Positions 33,025-48,109 of a DNA stretch of 64,000 nucleotides are shown one piece after another. The notes beneath the pieces are model-generated. The model was given only the letters and a program-made list of their open reading frames with translations. It did not search any database and had not been told where the DNA came from. This DNA comes from Galeruca laticollis (lineage: Eukaryota > Arthropoda > Insecta > Coleoptera > Chrysomelidae). Both the position numbers and the translations under genes were made by a program. Location of the stretch: contig OY998176.1 of the NCBI GenBank assembly GCA_963921935.1, positions 166,817,590 through 166,881,589 on the forward strand, written 5' to 3'. Position 1 is the first letter of the stretch. Each line of letters starts with the position of its first letter.

Positions 33025-33880
33025 TCTCTGCAAAAATTATAAATTTGCAACGAAATGTGTCTCGCATGGTTGTCAAGGATAAGTAAAATCGGGTCAGCTT
33101 CCGTAGCTTTCACATAATTTTGAAAATGTTTTATCCACCTTAGAAATAAACCATCATTGGACCACCCATTGTCAGAACAGGAATAAATGCAACCTATTGG
33201 GCCGTCTTTTTCTAATTGAGGAGACATCCGTTTTCTCGATTAAATTATCATTGGGGGAACTTATGTCCCTGCTGCACAGCGCATAATATACTAATCGTTT
33301 GACCTTATTCAGCTGAAATGGCAACGCCGACTTGTTTCTGTCCCCCTTTTGCATAAACCTTACCAGACTTTTTCTGGACAGTGGTTATACCAGATTCGTC
33401 GACATTAAAGATTCGATTGCTTTGTCAATAGTTTTTCTAGGTTTTCTATAAAAGTTCCTACATTTTCAGAAATTAATGAGGATATACTATTGAGACTTGT
33501 GCCTTCTGATTGTCGAAGTCTCTGTCTCTTTATAAAGCACGACAGCCAATATTTTCCTGCTAGCCCAGATTCCTTGTTGAACTTATGAGGTAGGTGATTA
33601 GCTTCTGCGAAGTCAAAAGCTATTCTTCTCAGCTTCCGTAGAGTTACGCCATAGAATAAATTTGCCAACTTCATGACGTGATTTGCTAACTCTTTTCCTT
33701 GTGGTTTCGTAAAAAGAGGCTTTCTCCCCAAGCGGTCAACTTCTGATCCAGGTTTTAGATGGTGGCGCTGTGTTGATTCGGGAATGCCAAAATTTCTTGA
33801 AGCCTGGCGTATTTAGCATCTGAGCGTATAGCAGCCAAAGCATTATTGCGCTGTTCAATGGTAATATCGCGTACTGCGCA
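33020..33880 (-). pseudogene. Pogo/Tigger-like transposase interrupted by NUMT
   Basis: DDE transposase of the pogo/Tigger group on the reverse strand. A pipsqueak-type helix-turn-helix start is partly readable at 33880-33735 (ALAAIRSDAKYARLQEI). Then GRKPLFTKPQGKELANHVMK begins the DNA-binding region (33731-33405), which continues with FAEANHLPHKFNKESGLAG. In the catalytic domain NRIFNVDESGITTVQKKSGK (33420-33360) holds the first Asp. SDNGWSNDGLFLRWIKHF and DPILLILDNHARHIS (second Asp) follow, with a stop and a frameshift near 33300-33230. The protein stops at YNFCRD, exactly where the cox1 frame begins, so the last third including the third acidic residue is gone. Decay may predate or follow the insertion. 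Confidence 0.88.
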
Positions 33881-34240
33881 ATATTACCCCATATCGACAT
33901 TGACCTGTTTTTCTAACCAAAATTCCGTTATTAACGCATGAAAATAGAAAACAAACATAGGGATAGATCCTCGAAATATACTAGAGAATATTTGTATATA
34001 GGAAAGATCGATGACTGTAAAAAGTACACTTATCTCGCTTATTTCTTAACCACTGAAAATTATAAGGAAAACACGTGTACGAACACTGCCGTCAACTGAA
34101 TGCTCCCAGCGAGCCGACACCTGTTCAACATGGTGGATAACGATAAGGAGCAACGTACGTGTTGCCACATTTCACTTCTCGCTCTTCGTCTCTTTTATTT
34201 TGTGGTGCTCAATATTGCCGCACTGCGCGATATTACCCTC
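33864..34240. repeat. Two direct copies of a palindromic GC-core word
   Basis: 33861-33890 and 34210-34238 both read AATAT-GC, CTGCGC, ATATTACCC, each an imperfect palindrome. The first lies in the 5' part of the pogo relic, so these may be ends or subterminal repeats of such an element. Confidence 0.5.
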
Positions 34241-34294
34241 CTTTCCCCTATTCTACCTTCCCAATCGTCAAGTACATTTCTCATGATGTATTCG

Positions 34295-34369
<75 letters not shown>
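34295..34369. repeat. (TA)n microsatellite
   Basis: About 37 TA units. Followed by GCGTCCGCCCCGGCGTCCG, a GC-rich flank like those at 43.2 and 51.3 kb. Confidence 0.96.
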
Positions 34370-34370
<1 letters not shown>

Positions 34371-35530
34371 CATTAGCGTCCGCCCCGGCGTCCGTAGGAA
34401 AAGTAACCACCTTAGCCTCCGCCCAATATACAGCGTGTATATAGGACCACTCAGTTAGCGTCTTTAGCGGCCTCCTTACGTTTGACAACGTTGCGTCTCT
34501 TGGTATCGATGAAATGACCTTGATTTTATTAAAATCATGATATTTTAAGCCTCTATATACTGTTGTTATAGAGATCGCGCTCGAGTTCGTTTCCACATAT
34601 TTTACAAAACTTGAGTTATCTATACATATCGAATATGAGATTATTATTTCGACTGTTGACCTTCACAGCTGGAAAATTATCTATTTCAGAAAGCACATTT
34701 CTCTCTAATGTTAAAAACCTATTTATAAAACATATATTGGATTCAGACTTAGTTTTATTTTGTACATTTTAAGAATTTTATTAGATTTTGAGATTCGCGT
34801 AACTTATCTAAATGAGATTTGAAATGAAAAACACTAAAACAAAAATAGCATTTTATATTCTTCTTATTAAATTAATGTTTGTTATAATATACGACTATCC
34901 GCAATATTTTTTTCTGAAATTCAGATCCTGATTGGTGAATGATTAATTTGGATAGAAAGTAATACATTTATTAATAATCGATTCATATTAGAATATTTTA
35001 TTAGGAACAAAAGTGGATACTTTTGTGATGATTCTGTTGGTTTGCAGTTTACAGACTAGCCATGAAGCTACACTACTGTCCATAATTAACGCATTAATTG
35101 ATCAAAGCTATTTTTCTTCTGAACCATTGATTGGATACCAATTATTTTTTTCACATCGTGAGACTACCGGTTTTCACATCATGGGACTACTGTTAGAATG
35201 TTTTCTAAAAAATGTCGACGTTTTACCATCTTATTTGCAGCACCCTGTGGAATTTATTAGAAACACATGCTAAAATCATAAACATTGCGAGATAGCTTCA
35301 TATTTTCTTGACACTCTCGTAAAAAAGTCATCTGGATATCTCTGTTATCAAAGTAAAAAAGTACGTCCAATGCATAACGTGATTTTATTGAATTGTAATA
35401 CGCATAAACTTTATTCACATTCAATACAACTAAAATGTAAGAAAACACATCCTTAATAATCTTAAACCATCCTCTCGCAAAAAAACACTCGCTATTTCTA
35501 ATTTCCTTGTCCCAGCGACTAGGCATAATT
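34370..35530. other. Non-coding spacer
   Basis: GC-rich words (GCGTCCG, GCCTCCG, GCGGCCTCC) in the first 130 bp, then AT-rich. The 86-codon frame at 35013-35273 (+) has no recognisable motif. Confidence 0.4.
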
Positions 35531-35760
35531 AAAATCAAACATCGTATTTGTTCTTGCTCACTTGCACCATAACTTCAATGTCGTCAAGAAAGACAGAAGA
35601 TGGTTGCTGGATCCTGAGTTCACGATCAATAATATTCCCTATGGGATTCAGATCAGGGCTGCAGGGTGGGTAGTTCATGGTTTTTTACTAACCTCATCCA
35701 AATAATTACGGATCATACGTGCAACATGTAGTCGCGCATTAACATTCATTAAAAGAAAGT
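35531..35760 (-). pseudogene. Tc1-like transposase C-terminal remnant
   Basis: Reverse strand. NARLHVARMIRNYLDEV (about 35745-35695) corresponds to the second catalytic block (usual D-NARPH), with the Asp replaced by Val. After a frame change YPPCSPDLNPIGNIID (about 35670-35625) is the third block; Gly stands at the position usually Glu. RELRIQQPSSVFLDDIEVMV follows. Only about 75 residues remain and both catalytic residues visible are altered. Confidence 0.75.
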
Positions 35761-36029
35761 TATTTCCTACGTTTAAGGAGAAAAGTCTATTTTACGATAA
35801 CTTAATCCTTCATTGATTAAAATAATTACCTGCACACATTCATAGCGGCTCAGATTTCTTGAAATACTGTCCATGTCAATTAACTAACATACGCATGGCA
35901 GCAAGACGATTTATTGAATTTTGAACAATATTGTCAGTTTTAAACTGACCAGACAAATTTTTTGCTTTTTCATAACAAACTATCTACTTATATTGCATTA
36001 ATGCGTATTAATATTTATAAATTATCAAT

Positions 36030-36925
36030 AAATTAAAATTGAATTTTACAGACGAAGAAGTAGTATATTGTATTATCGCAGGTATTTCAGATAAACAAAA
36101 CCAACTGGTAATCAAGGCTGCTAACTGTAAATCATTTTCTGAGCTTACACAATTCGATACAAATTTTCCTAGCGCTAGTAATAAAGTAGCAATGTTGGAC
36201 AAATCTGTGACAAGTAAATCCCTTAATTTTAAACGTGGTTTTCCGACTCCACATCCAGATAGTTTCAAAAAAAATTTTTAAAAATGTTAGATCAATGTTA
36301 TGCATGCGTTGAGATCGGATATAGATGTTTTCAATGTACCAGAGACACAATGAAAGTGAGTGTCGTATAAAGGGGAAATAAATAAATAATATTAGTAAAG
36401 CACATATGAAAAGTATTTACAATAAAAAGGCTAGCATTGAAAGTCATACAATAGGATGTTTTGATTTAGGAAGCGATTCCACTTTGGTTCGTCAGTCTAT
36501 CGCTAACAGAATAAAATTAGGGAAACAAATAATTCACAATAACGACGTAAAACTTCATACGTTCGGAGGCGATAATTATGTTGTTCCTAGGTATGAATGC
36601 GAAATATAGATAACAATAGATGGACCCATTTATGAATTTTAAAAGATTCTGAAATGCCCTACGATTTACTAATCCGACAATTATGCACAGAACATTGGTC
36701 CCTGCTCATTGTTAATATAGCTATTTAGAGTTTTCCTTACTGACAATGTCACACAATTCAGTCTCAAATGATGAACGTTTTGCTATAACACAAATTGAAA
36801 ATGTAAACGAAACTGAACTTTAAACACATTTTAAAACATTTTATTGTGGATCTCTTTCTATTGCGAACAGTTATCAAAAAAAGACGGTTCGCCGCGTTTG
36901 TGTGTTGACTTTAGAATGTAACGTA
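36030..36925 (+). pseudogene. Gypsy-like gag/protease/RT remnant
   Basis: Pieces of an LTR retrotransposon polyprotein, in order on the forward strand. 36039-36281 reads FTDEEVVYCIIAGISDKQNQ, a gag C-terminal region. After a frameshift CYACVEIGYRCFQC resembles a CCHC knuckle with His changed to Tyr. 36406-36609 contains CFDLGSDSTLVRQSIAN, the D-GS protease-like motif. Near 36880-36920 QKKDGSPRLCVDFRM is the first RT motif of gypsy-type elements. Spacing is compressed and every junction is out of frame, so this is an old relic. No LTR was recognised. Confidence 0.65.
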
Positions 36926-37469
36926 TGAGAATTTTTCTTTTGGATTTTTCAATTCATCATAACTTATGAACCACTTCATAAATTTTTGTAATATTTGGTT
37001 CGTATCTCCTTTGTCTACAGTGGTATCGATTAACAAAATAAACAAAGTCTTATTTCAGGTCCGGCCATAAAAAATTATTGAGTAGGTTTCGAGTAAAAGC
37101 AGCAATCAATATTCTAAAATTTCGTTTACAAATTTGGAAAGAGCAGAAAAACATGAGTATGAGTAAGTGTATTTGGTGTTTCCGAATACAACTTTATTAC
37201 TTATTAATATATTTTTCTTCCCCATATGATACTTTTTCAGCTTGAATCCATAAAATCATCAACTTTTCTCATTCTCCCAATTTCTCGATCCTAACCGTAT
37301 TTTAACCGTATTTAGAAACGAGAGGACATGTTCGGAATTTGAACGAATTATTATTATCAATGATTAACTTTCAAACACCCTTTATGTGTAAAAGATATAA
37401 CTTATACAACAAATTGTATGTATAAGTTAGACGAAAAGAATTAGATACACAAAAATGTAAAGAACATAA
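36926..37469. other. Non-coding spacer
   Basis: No further RT sequence or other feature recognised. Confidence 0.4.
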
Positions 37470-37680
37470 CTTATAACAGTTGTGTGGCCTCTGTTTTGCT
37501 CAATACACTTCCGTGCTCTAGAAGTAAGCTTTGACTTTCTAATCATAGCTTGGTCATTTCTCAGTTCGTCGTATGCCTCCTTGATTCTCCGTAGAAGGTC
37601 ATCTCTAGTGTTTACTTCAGTTCAATTAACTTTGGATTTTAAGTAACCCCAAACCCCAAATGTTTATAGGGTGGTTCATC
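37470..37680 (-). pseudogene. Mariner-like transposase C-terminal remnant
   Basis: Reverse strand, about 65 codons: VWGYLKSKVN, a stop, then TEVNTRDDLLRRIKEAYDEL and RARKCIEQNRGH. This is the last part of Tc1/mariner transposases (WGYLK-KVY, then a helical stretch and RCIEQNGGHFEHL). It resembles the C-terminus of the intact gene at 40.9 kb. No catalytic part remains. Confidence 0.75.
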
Positions 37681-37812
37681 AGTTATGATTAATTGAAAAA
37701 TGGAGATAATTAGTAAGGAGAGGAGAGTAACGGAAGACCCATAAAATATACGTTATTTTGAAGCACCTCGGTGTTCCCCATCTACCCTTATTGTATGCGC
37801 ATTTCCCAACGA
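37674..37812. mobile_element. Possible ~140-bp MITE remnant
   Basis: Left AGGGTGGTTCATC and right GAATCACCCTGTAT form imperfect inverted termini of the CAGGGTG type. Boundaries are weak. Confidence 0.35.
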
Positions 37813-38763
37813 ATCACCCTGTATGAACATTAACAAAAACGAAATGACCTTGATATTATTGATTTTATAAAATTTAAAATCACAATATACAATCATATCA
37901 CAGATAACACAAGGGGACGTCCACTTTTACAAAAACGGGGTTACTTAGATATAGAAAAATACCCTTCCCAAACACAAAATTATCTTTTCATATCGCATAT
38001 ATTATATATGCCTAAGTTTAAAAACCGATTTTCGAAATATATTTCAATGTTATTAATTAAGATTATGATAGACAGAATAGAAATACAGGTTTCTCAATGT
38101 ACGTTATAATTATTAAGATGTTCTAATTTGAATTCAGATATTATTTTGTACATTTTAAGATATAAAAATTAAACAGGAAAAATAGTAAAGTGAACAAAGA
38201 AAAATCCTCTCTGTACTTCGAGCTAAAAGTTGTTTTGGCCTTTTCTATCTCAAACGGGGGAGAATAATTTTATTCACAATAAATATTGTAATATGTTGAT
38301 TACCTACATTGAACTTAATTTGCAATGACGTATTTTTCTTTCCTAGATGTAAAGAATTCGCTAAATAATTCCGATAAGTATAACTGCACAACTAAATTAT
38401 AATTATGGTACAATAAATAATAGTAGTTTGTGTAACTAGTGTGGATGGCTTCTAGTTTTATGTCAAATGCCCTTACAATAGTATTGGCGATATCTTACTC
38501 AAAGAATGATCTATAGGTTTCCATTACCACGGTTAATTTCCAGCAACCGAAATTTTTAGTTAAGGCATCATTTCCTACAACTGCAGGAATGTGACCACTG
38601 AACGGCGAAAACAATACATAAATACGCATTTGGTCATTTTAAAAAATGAGCAATAATGTTTTACTCATTAACAATTTAGTTGATTCCGTCCACTTGTATA
38701 GTACATTTTCCCTTTTGATAATTAACAGTAAATAGTTCCATATCTAGTGGTCTGAGCAATGTA
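37813..38763. other. Non-coding spacer
   Basis: AT-rich, no gene. Ends in the TA target of the next element. Confidence 0.45.
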
Positions 38764-39465
38764 CAGGGTGTCCCAAATTGGTGTGTTTTGCAGGGTATCT
38801 CGTAAACTAAAAGAGATGGAAGGAAAGCAGTTAAGATGTTATGACTTCTTTTTTTGTTGAAGTAACGATAGCCTAATTAAATATTTAGTAACTCCCTGCA
38901 GTTGGAAGATACAGGGCGATTATTGAAAACTGTCGAAAACTACAAAGTACTATAACTTCTTAATTAAGAAAAATATAAAAAAACGTTAAAAAAACTTTCG
39001 ATAGATATAATATTAAAGAGTTCATTGGCGCACATAATTTTTTTGTTAGGGGGCTCACTAAGGAAATATAATGCAAACTTATGTTTTTTTAAATGGGACA
39101 CTCTGTATATTTTGACGTTTTTCGTTTTCTTTTTTAATTCTCATTCACCTGATATGACATATTATATATCCATTTTCAATGGCTGGAGCTACAGTGCAAA
39201 TAAACCATATATGGATGTTATCAGGTGAAACACACCTAAAAAAAATTGAACACTCAGTAATGAAATTTAACATTTGATTATAAGGATACTGATAGGTGAC
39301 AATTTTATTTATCAAAATTATAATTTATAAAAAATAAAACCAGATTAAAAAATAAAAACAATAAACTTATGAAACAACAAGAAATATTGTAACAACTAAT
39401 CTACCTATAACTACTTTTATTAGAATGTAAAAATTACATTAAATGTTCAAAATGTCCTCCGTTTT
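38764..39465. repeat. Left 0.7-kb terminal inverted repeat
   Basis: Pairs with 40884-41584. The inner end reads as antisense of GGHFEHLM, the canonical family C-terminus. Confidence 0.92.
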
Positions 39466-39862
39466 CATTGATTAAAAAGTTTTTCGTTCAAATTATCTTC
39501 AACCAATTCAGCATTACCAAAAATAAAATCAGTGAACAGTGAAACAAAGTAGGTAAATATAGCTGATTATTGATTTTAAGTACCTATATTATTATTTTGA
39601 AATTATTGAATCCGTTTGTTGGTAAATAACATCACGAAATAAGATGTCTGTATTTTTTTACCGATTTTACTTTTATTTCTAATTATGTTTAACCCGATAT
39701 GTTGTTATATTTTAGTTTGTTTACCTCAATTGACATGATTGTTATATCTTATAAGAATGTTCATTTCATCAAGTAGGCTTTGGTCCTCTTACCATTGAAA
39801 ATAAAACAAAACCTGTGTTACCTGTCAGAATTAATTTTACGACGTGCAGTCTTGTCAACAAC

Positions 39863-40915
39863 ATGAATTTTGAAAATTATGAAAAATATTATATGCATGT
39901 GGCATATATTGAATCTCAAAAAAATGTTAGTGATGCGTCTGAATTATATTTTCAACGATATCCAGAAAGAAGGCAACCTGATAAGAGAATTTTTAAAAAA
40001 CTCGATTCAAATTTAATCGAGTATGGATGTTTTGTGAAACCACGGCGTAAATACGAAAATAATCATGAAGAAAGAGACGTAAATACGTTGGGATATATCC
40101 AAACACATCATGAATCTTCTATACGTCAAATTGAAAATGAAATAGGTGTTCCAAAAACTACTGCAGGAAGGATTTTAAAGAAATATAAATTTAGGCCTTA
40201 TCGGACATCCGTCCGTCAAAAATTATACCCAAACGATTTTTTGAGAAGAACACAATTTGCACAGTGGTATATAGGAAAATGTAATGAACATCCAAATTTT
40301 TATTCAAAGGTAATATTTAGCGATGAAGCTCGCATAAGCAGTGCAAGAATATTTAACAGGCATAATGAACTATATTGGAACGACTCAAATCCACACTTAG
40401 TTCAGGGGATCAGGAGACAAGGCAGATTCGGCTTTAACGTTAGTTGTTTTGTCAAACATAATAAATTAGTTTATCATATATTTGATGATAAACTAACTGC
40501 TGCTGGATATATAGATATCTTGGAAATAAACTTACACCAACCTTTGGAAGAGGAAGTGTTGGCTGATAGGGACACATTTTGGTTCCAACAAGATGGAGCA
40601 CCTGCCCATAATGCTCTATTCATTGGAGATTATTTAAACGAAAAATTTCCTAATCGGTGGATTGGTACTTATGGACCGGTTAGGTGGCCCCCTCGTTCTC
40701 CGGAAGTGAATCCTCCTGATTTTTATATTTGGGGATTTTTAAAAAATAATATTTACAAGACTAACTTCGAGAGTAGGGAAGATGTATTACAAAATATTCA
40801 TGCCGCATTTAGAAAAATGAAGCCAGTGCACATTCTCAATTGTGTAAGATCAGTAAGAAAAAGGTGTCAATTATTATTACAACAAAACGGAGGACCTTTT
40901 GAACATTTAATGTAA
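39863..40915 (+). CDS. DD41D Tc1/mariner transposase
   Basis: Cut-and-paste transposase that excises the element and inserts it at TA. The frame is open from 39815, but I prefer the Met at 39863 (MNFENYEKYYMHVAYIES, about 350 aa), as relatives start just before this first helix-turn-helix. Two DNA-binding helix-turn-helix regions follow: residues about 15-60 (SDASELYFQRYPERRQPDKR) and about 80-125 (IRQIENEIGVPKTTAGRILK). Catalytic motifs: VIFSDEARISS (Asp 1), WFQQDGAPAHN (Asp 2), and WPPRSPEVNPPDFYIWGFLK (Asp 3 in PPD), with 41 residues between the second and third Asp. The usual SPD is SPE here. The tail NGGPFEHLM matches the family except Pro for His. No stop or frameshift is visible, so activity is possible but untested. 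Confidence 0.9.
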   Translation: MNFENYEKYYMHVAYIESQKNVSDASELYFQRYPERRQPDKRIFKKLDSNLIEYGCFVKPRRKYENNHEERDVNTLGYIQTHHESSIRQIENEIGVPKTTAGRILKKYKFRPYRTSVRQKLYPNDFLRRTQFAQWYIGKCNEHPNFYSKVIFSDEARISSARIFNRHNELYWNDSNPHLVQGIRRQGRFGFNVSCFVKHNKLVYHIFDDKLTAAGYIDILEINLHQPLEEEVLADRDTFWFQQDGAPAHNALFIGDYLNEKFPNRWIGTYGPVRWPPRSPEVNPPDFYIWGFLKNNIYKTNFESREDVLQNIHAAFRKMKPVHILNCVRSVRKRCQLLLQQNGGPFEHLM

Positions 40916-41584
40916 TTTTTACATTCTAGTAAAATTAGTTATGGGTAGATTAGTTGTTACAATATTTCTTGTTGTTTCATAAGTTTATTGTTTTTATTTT
41001 TTTAATCTGGTTTTATTTTTTATTAATGATAATTTTGATAAATAAAATTGTCACCCATCAGTATCCTTATAATCAAATGTTAAATTCCATTACTGAGTGT
41101 TCAATTTTTTAAGTGTGTTCCACCTGATAACATCCATAAATGGTTTATTTGCACTGTAGCTCCAACCATTGAAAATGGATATATAATATGTCATATCAGG
41201 TGAATGAGAATTAAAAAAGAAAACGAAAAACGTCAAAATATACAGGGTGTCCCATTTAAAAAAACATAAGTTTGCATTATATTTCCTTAGTGAGCCCCCT
41301 AACAAAAAAATTCTGTGCACCACTGAACTCTTTAATATTATATCTATCGAAAGTTTCGATAACGTTTTTTTATATTCTCCTTAATTAAGAAGTTATAGTG
41401 CTTTGTAGTTTTCGACAGTTTTCAATAATCGCCCTGTATCTTCCAACTGCAGGGAGTTACTAAAGATTTAATTAGGCTATCGTTACTTTAACAAAAAAAG
41501 GAGTCATAACATTTTAACTGCTTTTCTTCTATCTCTTTTAGTTAACGAGATACCCTGCAAAACACACCAATTTGGGACACCCTG
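40884..41584. repeat. Right 0.7-kb terminal inverted repeat
   Basis: Inverted partner of 38764-39465, overlapping the transposase stop codon region. Contains an internal TACAGGGTGTCCCATTT at about 41240 that resembles the element's own end. Confidence 0.92.
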
Positions 41585-41586
41585 TA

Positions 41587-42603
41587 CAGGGTGATTCATA
41601 AGTAATGGGCCAAAGTGTAACTACAGATCCAGAAGACAAGAAGAATAGTATTTTCATTAACAACAATGGGTCTAAGTCCGCTCGTTAGTGATATACAGGG
41701 ATGATAAATTGAAAAAAAATTAAATAGATTTTTATTAATAGAACAGTTATTTTTCGAGATAATGACTTGAAAATTGGGTATGAAAAAGTTTCAGCTTGGG
41801 CAGACAAGAATATGAGAGAGGATTTAAGTAAACTCGTAGATGTCGCCACATGCGCCATATCTAATAGATGTAATCAGCTACATATTTTTTGTCACTCATT
41901 AATATATAACTCACTTATTTAATTTGGATAGCCTCATAATTTCTGTTGAAAATAGGTATACTTCGTTATTTATCGTTTTTGAGATATTTAAATTTAATTA
42001 TTTCACCGCATGGCCCCAATGGCTGTACTTTACATTTATCTAACCGTAATTCATAATAATATTAAAATGAAATGATACAAAAATTGAGTAATACATCATA
42101 TTTATGTTTATAAAATACTAAACGCCTGTTAAAAAAAATACGGACAATATTTAGAACAGACTTGAGCTAGAGCTACTTATGAGAGCTCTTTTCTAAAACC
42201 TAAAAGTGAAACAGTAAAATTCAAATATCTCGAAAATGGTTATTATGTTGAATATCAAAGAAGGACACCTTTTTTGTACAGAAATGATGAGGCTATCCAA
42301 ATTAAATAAGTGGGTTATAAATTTAATGAGTGACAAAAAGTTTGTAGCGGATGTGGCGACATCTATGAGTTTACACAAATCGTCTCTCATATTCTTGTTT
42401 GTCCTTGATAAAACATGTTCATATCTTCATTATCTTGAAAAATAACTGTTCTATTAACAAAAATCTATTCAATTTTTTTCTATTTAACATTCTGTATCTC
42501 AGTAAGGAGCAGACTTAGACCCATGGTTGTCAATGAAAATATTATCCTTTTTGCCTTCTGAATCTGTTGTTTCAATTTGGCCCACTACTTATGAATCATC
42601 CTG
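41587..42603. mobile_element. Non-autonomous foldback DNA element, TA-flanked
   Basis: 1,017 bp. Ends CAGGGTGATTCATAAGTA and CTTATGAATCATCCTG, with TA on both sides (41585-41586 and 42604-42605). Arms of about 410 bp (41587-42003 and 42190-42603) are inverted copies at roughly 85% identity. The ~190-bp centre encodes nothing. The end shares only CAGGGTG with its neighbour, so a different but related transposase would be expected to mobilise it. Confidence 0.85.
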
Positions 42604-46463
<3,860 letters not shown>

Positions 46464-46689
46464 GTACTAAAACGAATAAAATAAGTCAAAAAGCTTGTCG
46501 CGCGAAATGTTCATAAAAGTAGGCATCAATTAATTTCATGGGACAGTGATTGGTTGATGAGTAGAAACTAGTCGAGGTATTTATTTTTTCCCAATTCGCA
46601 CGACAAGCTATTTGAAACCAAATAATTCAACAAAACATAAGTTTATCATTGTCGGCGATGACTTGAACTTATTTTATTCGTTTTAGTAC
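46464..46689. mobile_element. 226-bp MITE with 23-bp perfect inverted ends
   Basis: GTACTAAAACGAATAAAAT and four more bases at the left (46464-46486) are exactly inverted at 46667-46689. Inside them AAGCTTGTCGCGCGAA and TTCGCACGACAAGCT also pair. It has TA/GTAC-type ends and no coding capacity. Confidence 0.8.
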
Positions 46690-48109
46690 AACTCACATAA
46701 ATACTTGTCTCTTAAAAGTTGTTTTATCATTTATTTCATTTCATGCTTTTTAGTTATTGCGCCTTAATCTGTTCATTTCTAATAGAGCATCGTGATTACA
46801 AGCTCTTTTCCCTGTGCGTTTTGAGCTATCTGCTAACGACGCTCGTCTCACCAAATCATGCAATCATGAACCGTTTTCAACAGATTCTCTGTAACTTCAC
46901 TACATAGTAACCTACCATATTGAATTCGGAATAACTTTACTCGGCAGATCCTATCACAAAACTTCATTAATTTTGCGAAACAAATCATGATCTCAGATCA
47001 CAAAAACTACCACACACCATTTTTTAATAAAATCTGACCATAATTACAAAACTCTTCCTCCATCTTGTGGCCGCCATTTTTAATTTAAGAATTTCGACGA
47101 AAATTTCGTATTCTCCGAGTCCGAAAACCCATACATACCAATTTTGAATCGAAACGGAAAATAATCAGAATTTTCGTTCGCCATATTGAATTTATGAATG
47201 TTGACAATAAATTCATAATCTCCGATCCCGAAAACACCCACTTACCAATTTTGAGTCAAATCGGGACATAATAACAAATCTCGTCTGCCATGCTGAAGCT
47301 GCCATTTCGATTTTTTAACAAAAATTCCATAATGTATTGTAACAGGAATTATGAACCCCTGGCATATTTCCAGTTAATCCGAAGAATAGGAGTGGGTAAA
47401 GATTCAGTTGCAAAATTTAAACGAACTATAACAAGTTACTTATCTAAATAAGCAAAAAAGAATTTATTTAACACATGGTTAGAAAAGCAGGTATTAAATG
47501 ATAAAATATTTCCCCTAACATAGAATTTATAACAAATAATAAAAGTTCAAACCAACATTCATTTTTGTTCAAAGAATTCAACAATATCATTCAATACCGT
47601 TTCTTTTCAAAAATATAAGAAGAAATTTTTTTTGGATATATTAAAAAAATAGTTATTTATTTTCAAATTTTATAAAATCATTCGATATAGAGAAAATTTC
47701 TTTATTTTGAAATCACAGAAACCCGAAAAGAATAAAATGCATTTTGTTTGAATAAATCTAATATGAAAATAGTTTCAGTAGTTGAAATACACTAGAAGTG
47801 AAAAACGAGATCAAAAACGTGTTAACAGTAAAACTGAGTTTAAACTGTTGATAATAATAATAGTTTTTTGTTTAAATAGTCCTAAACTTGTAAAATTGCT
47901 ACATGATGCACGAAGTTCTGAGTGCAACAAATATGCTTTTTGCACATGACACACGCAACATTCTTTTCTGTAGGAAAGAACGTTTCTTTCAAATATATCA
48001 TGTTTTAAGGAATATTCAAGGGAACCTAAGTATTTATAGTTACCATTTTCATTGGTACACTCAAATTTGATAATTTGAACCATAAATCAACAAACTTGTC
48101 AATATTCTT
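46690..48109. repeat. Spacer with repeated ACCAATTTTGA phrase
   Basis: Two adjacent units at about 47090-47200 and 47205-47310 read CTCCGA, CCCGAAAAC, CCCA, TACCAATTTTGA, AAATCGGGA or similar, ATAAT, and CGTTCGCCAT or CGTCTGCCAT in the same order. No gene. The 90-codon frame at 47811-48083 (-) has a few Cys but no clear motif. Confidence 0.5.

Larger units (their letters stand above)
38764..41584 (+). mobile_element. DD41D Tc1/mariner element, near-complete
   Basis: 2,821-bp DNA transposon bounded by TA (38762-38763 and 41585-41586). Its ends are CAGGGTGTCCCAAATTGG and the reverse complement. It has very long terminal inverted repeats of about 0.7 kb (38764-39465 and 40884-41584), over 90% alike by eye. 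One uninterrupted transposase frame fills the middle. The right arm overlaps the last 32 bases of that frame, so the left arm carries an antisense copy of the protein's C-terminus. Good preservation of TA, arms and ORF suggests it is the youngest DNA transposon in the window. Confidence 0.92.

Noticed and set aside
35013..35273. 86-codon frame as a gene
   Set aside because: No recognisable motif or neighbours; left as unannotated spacer.
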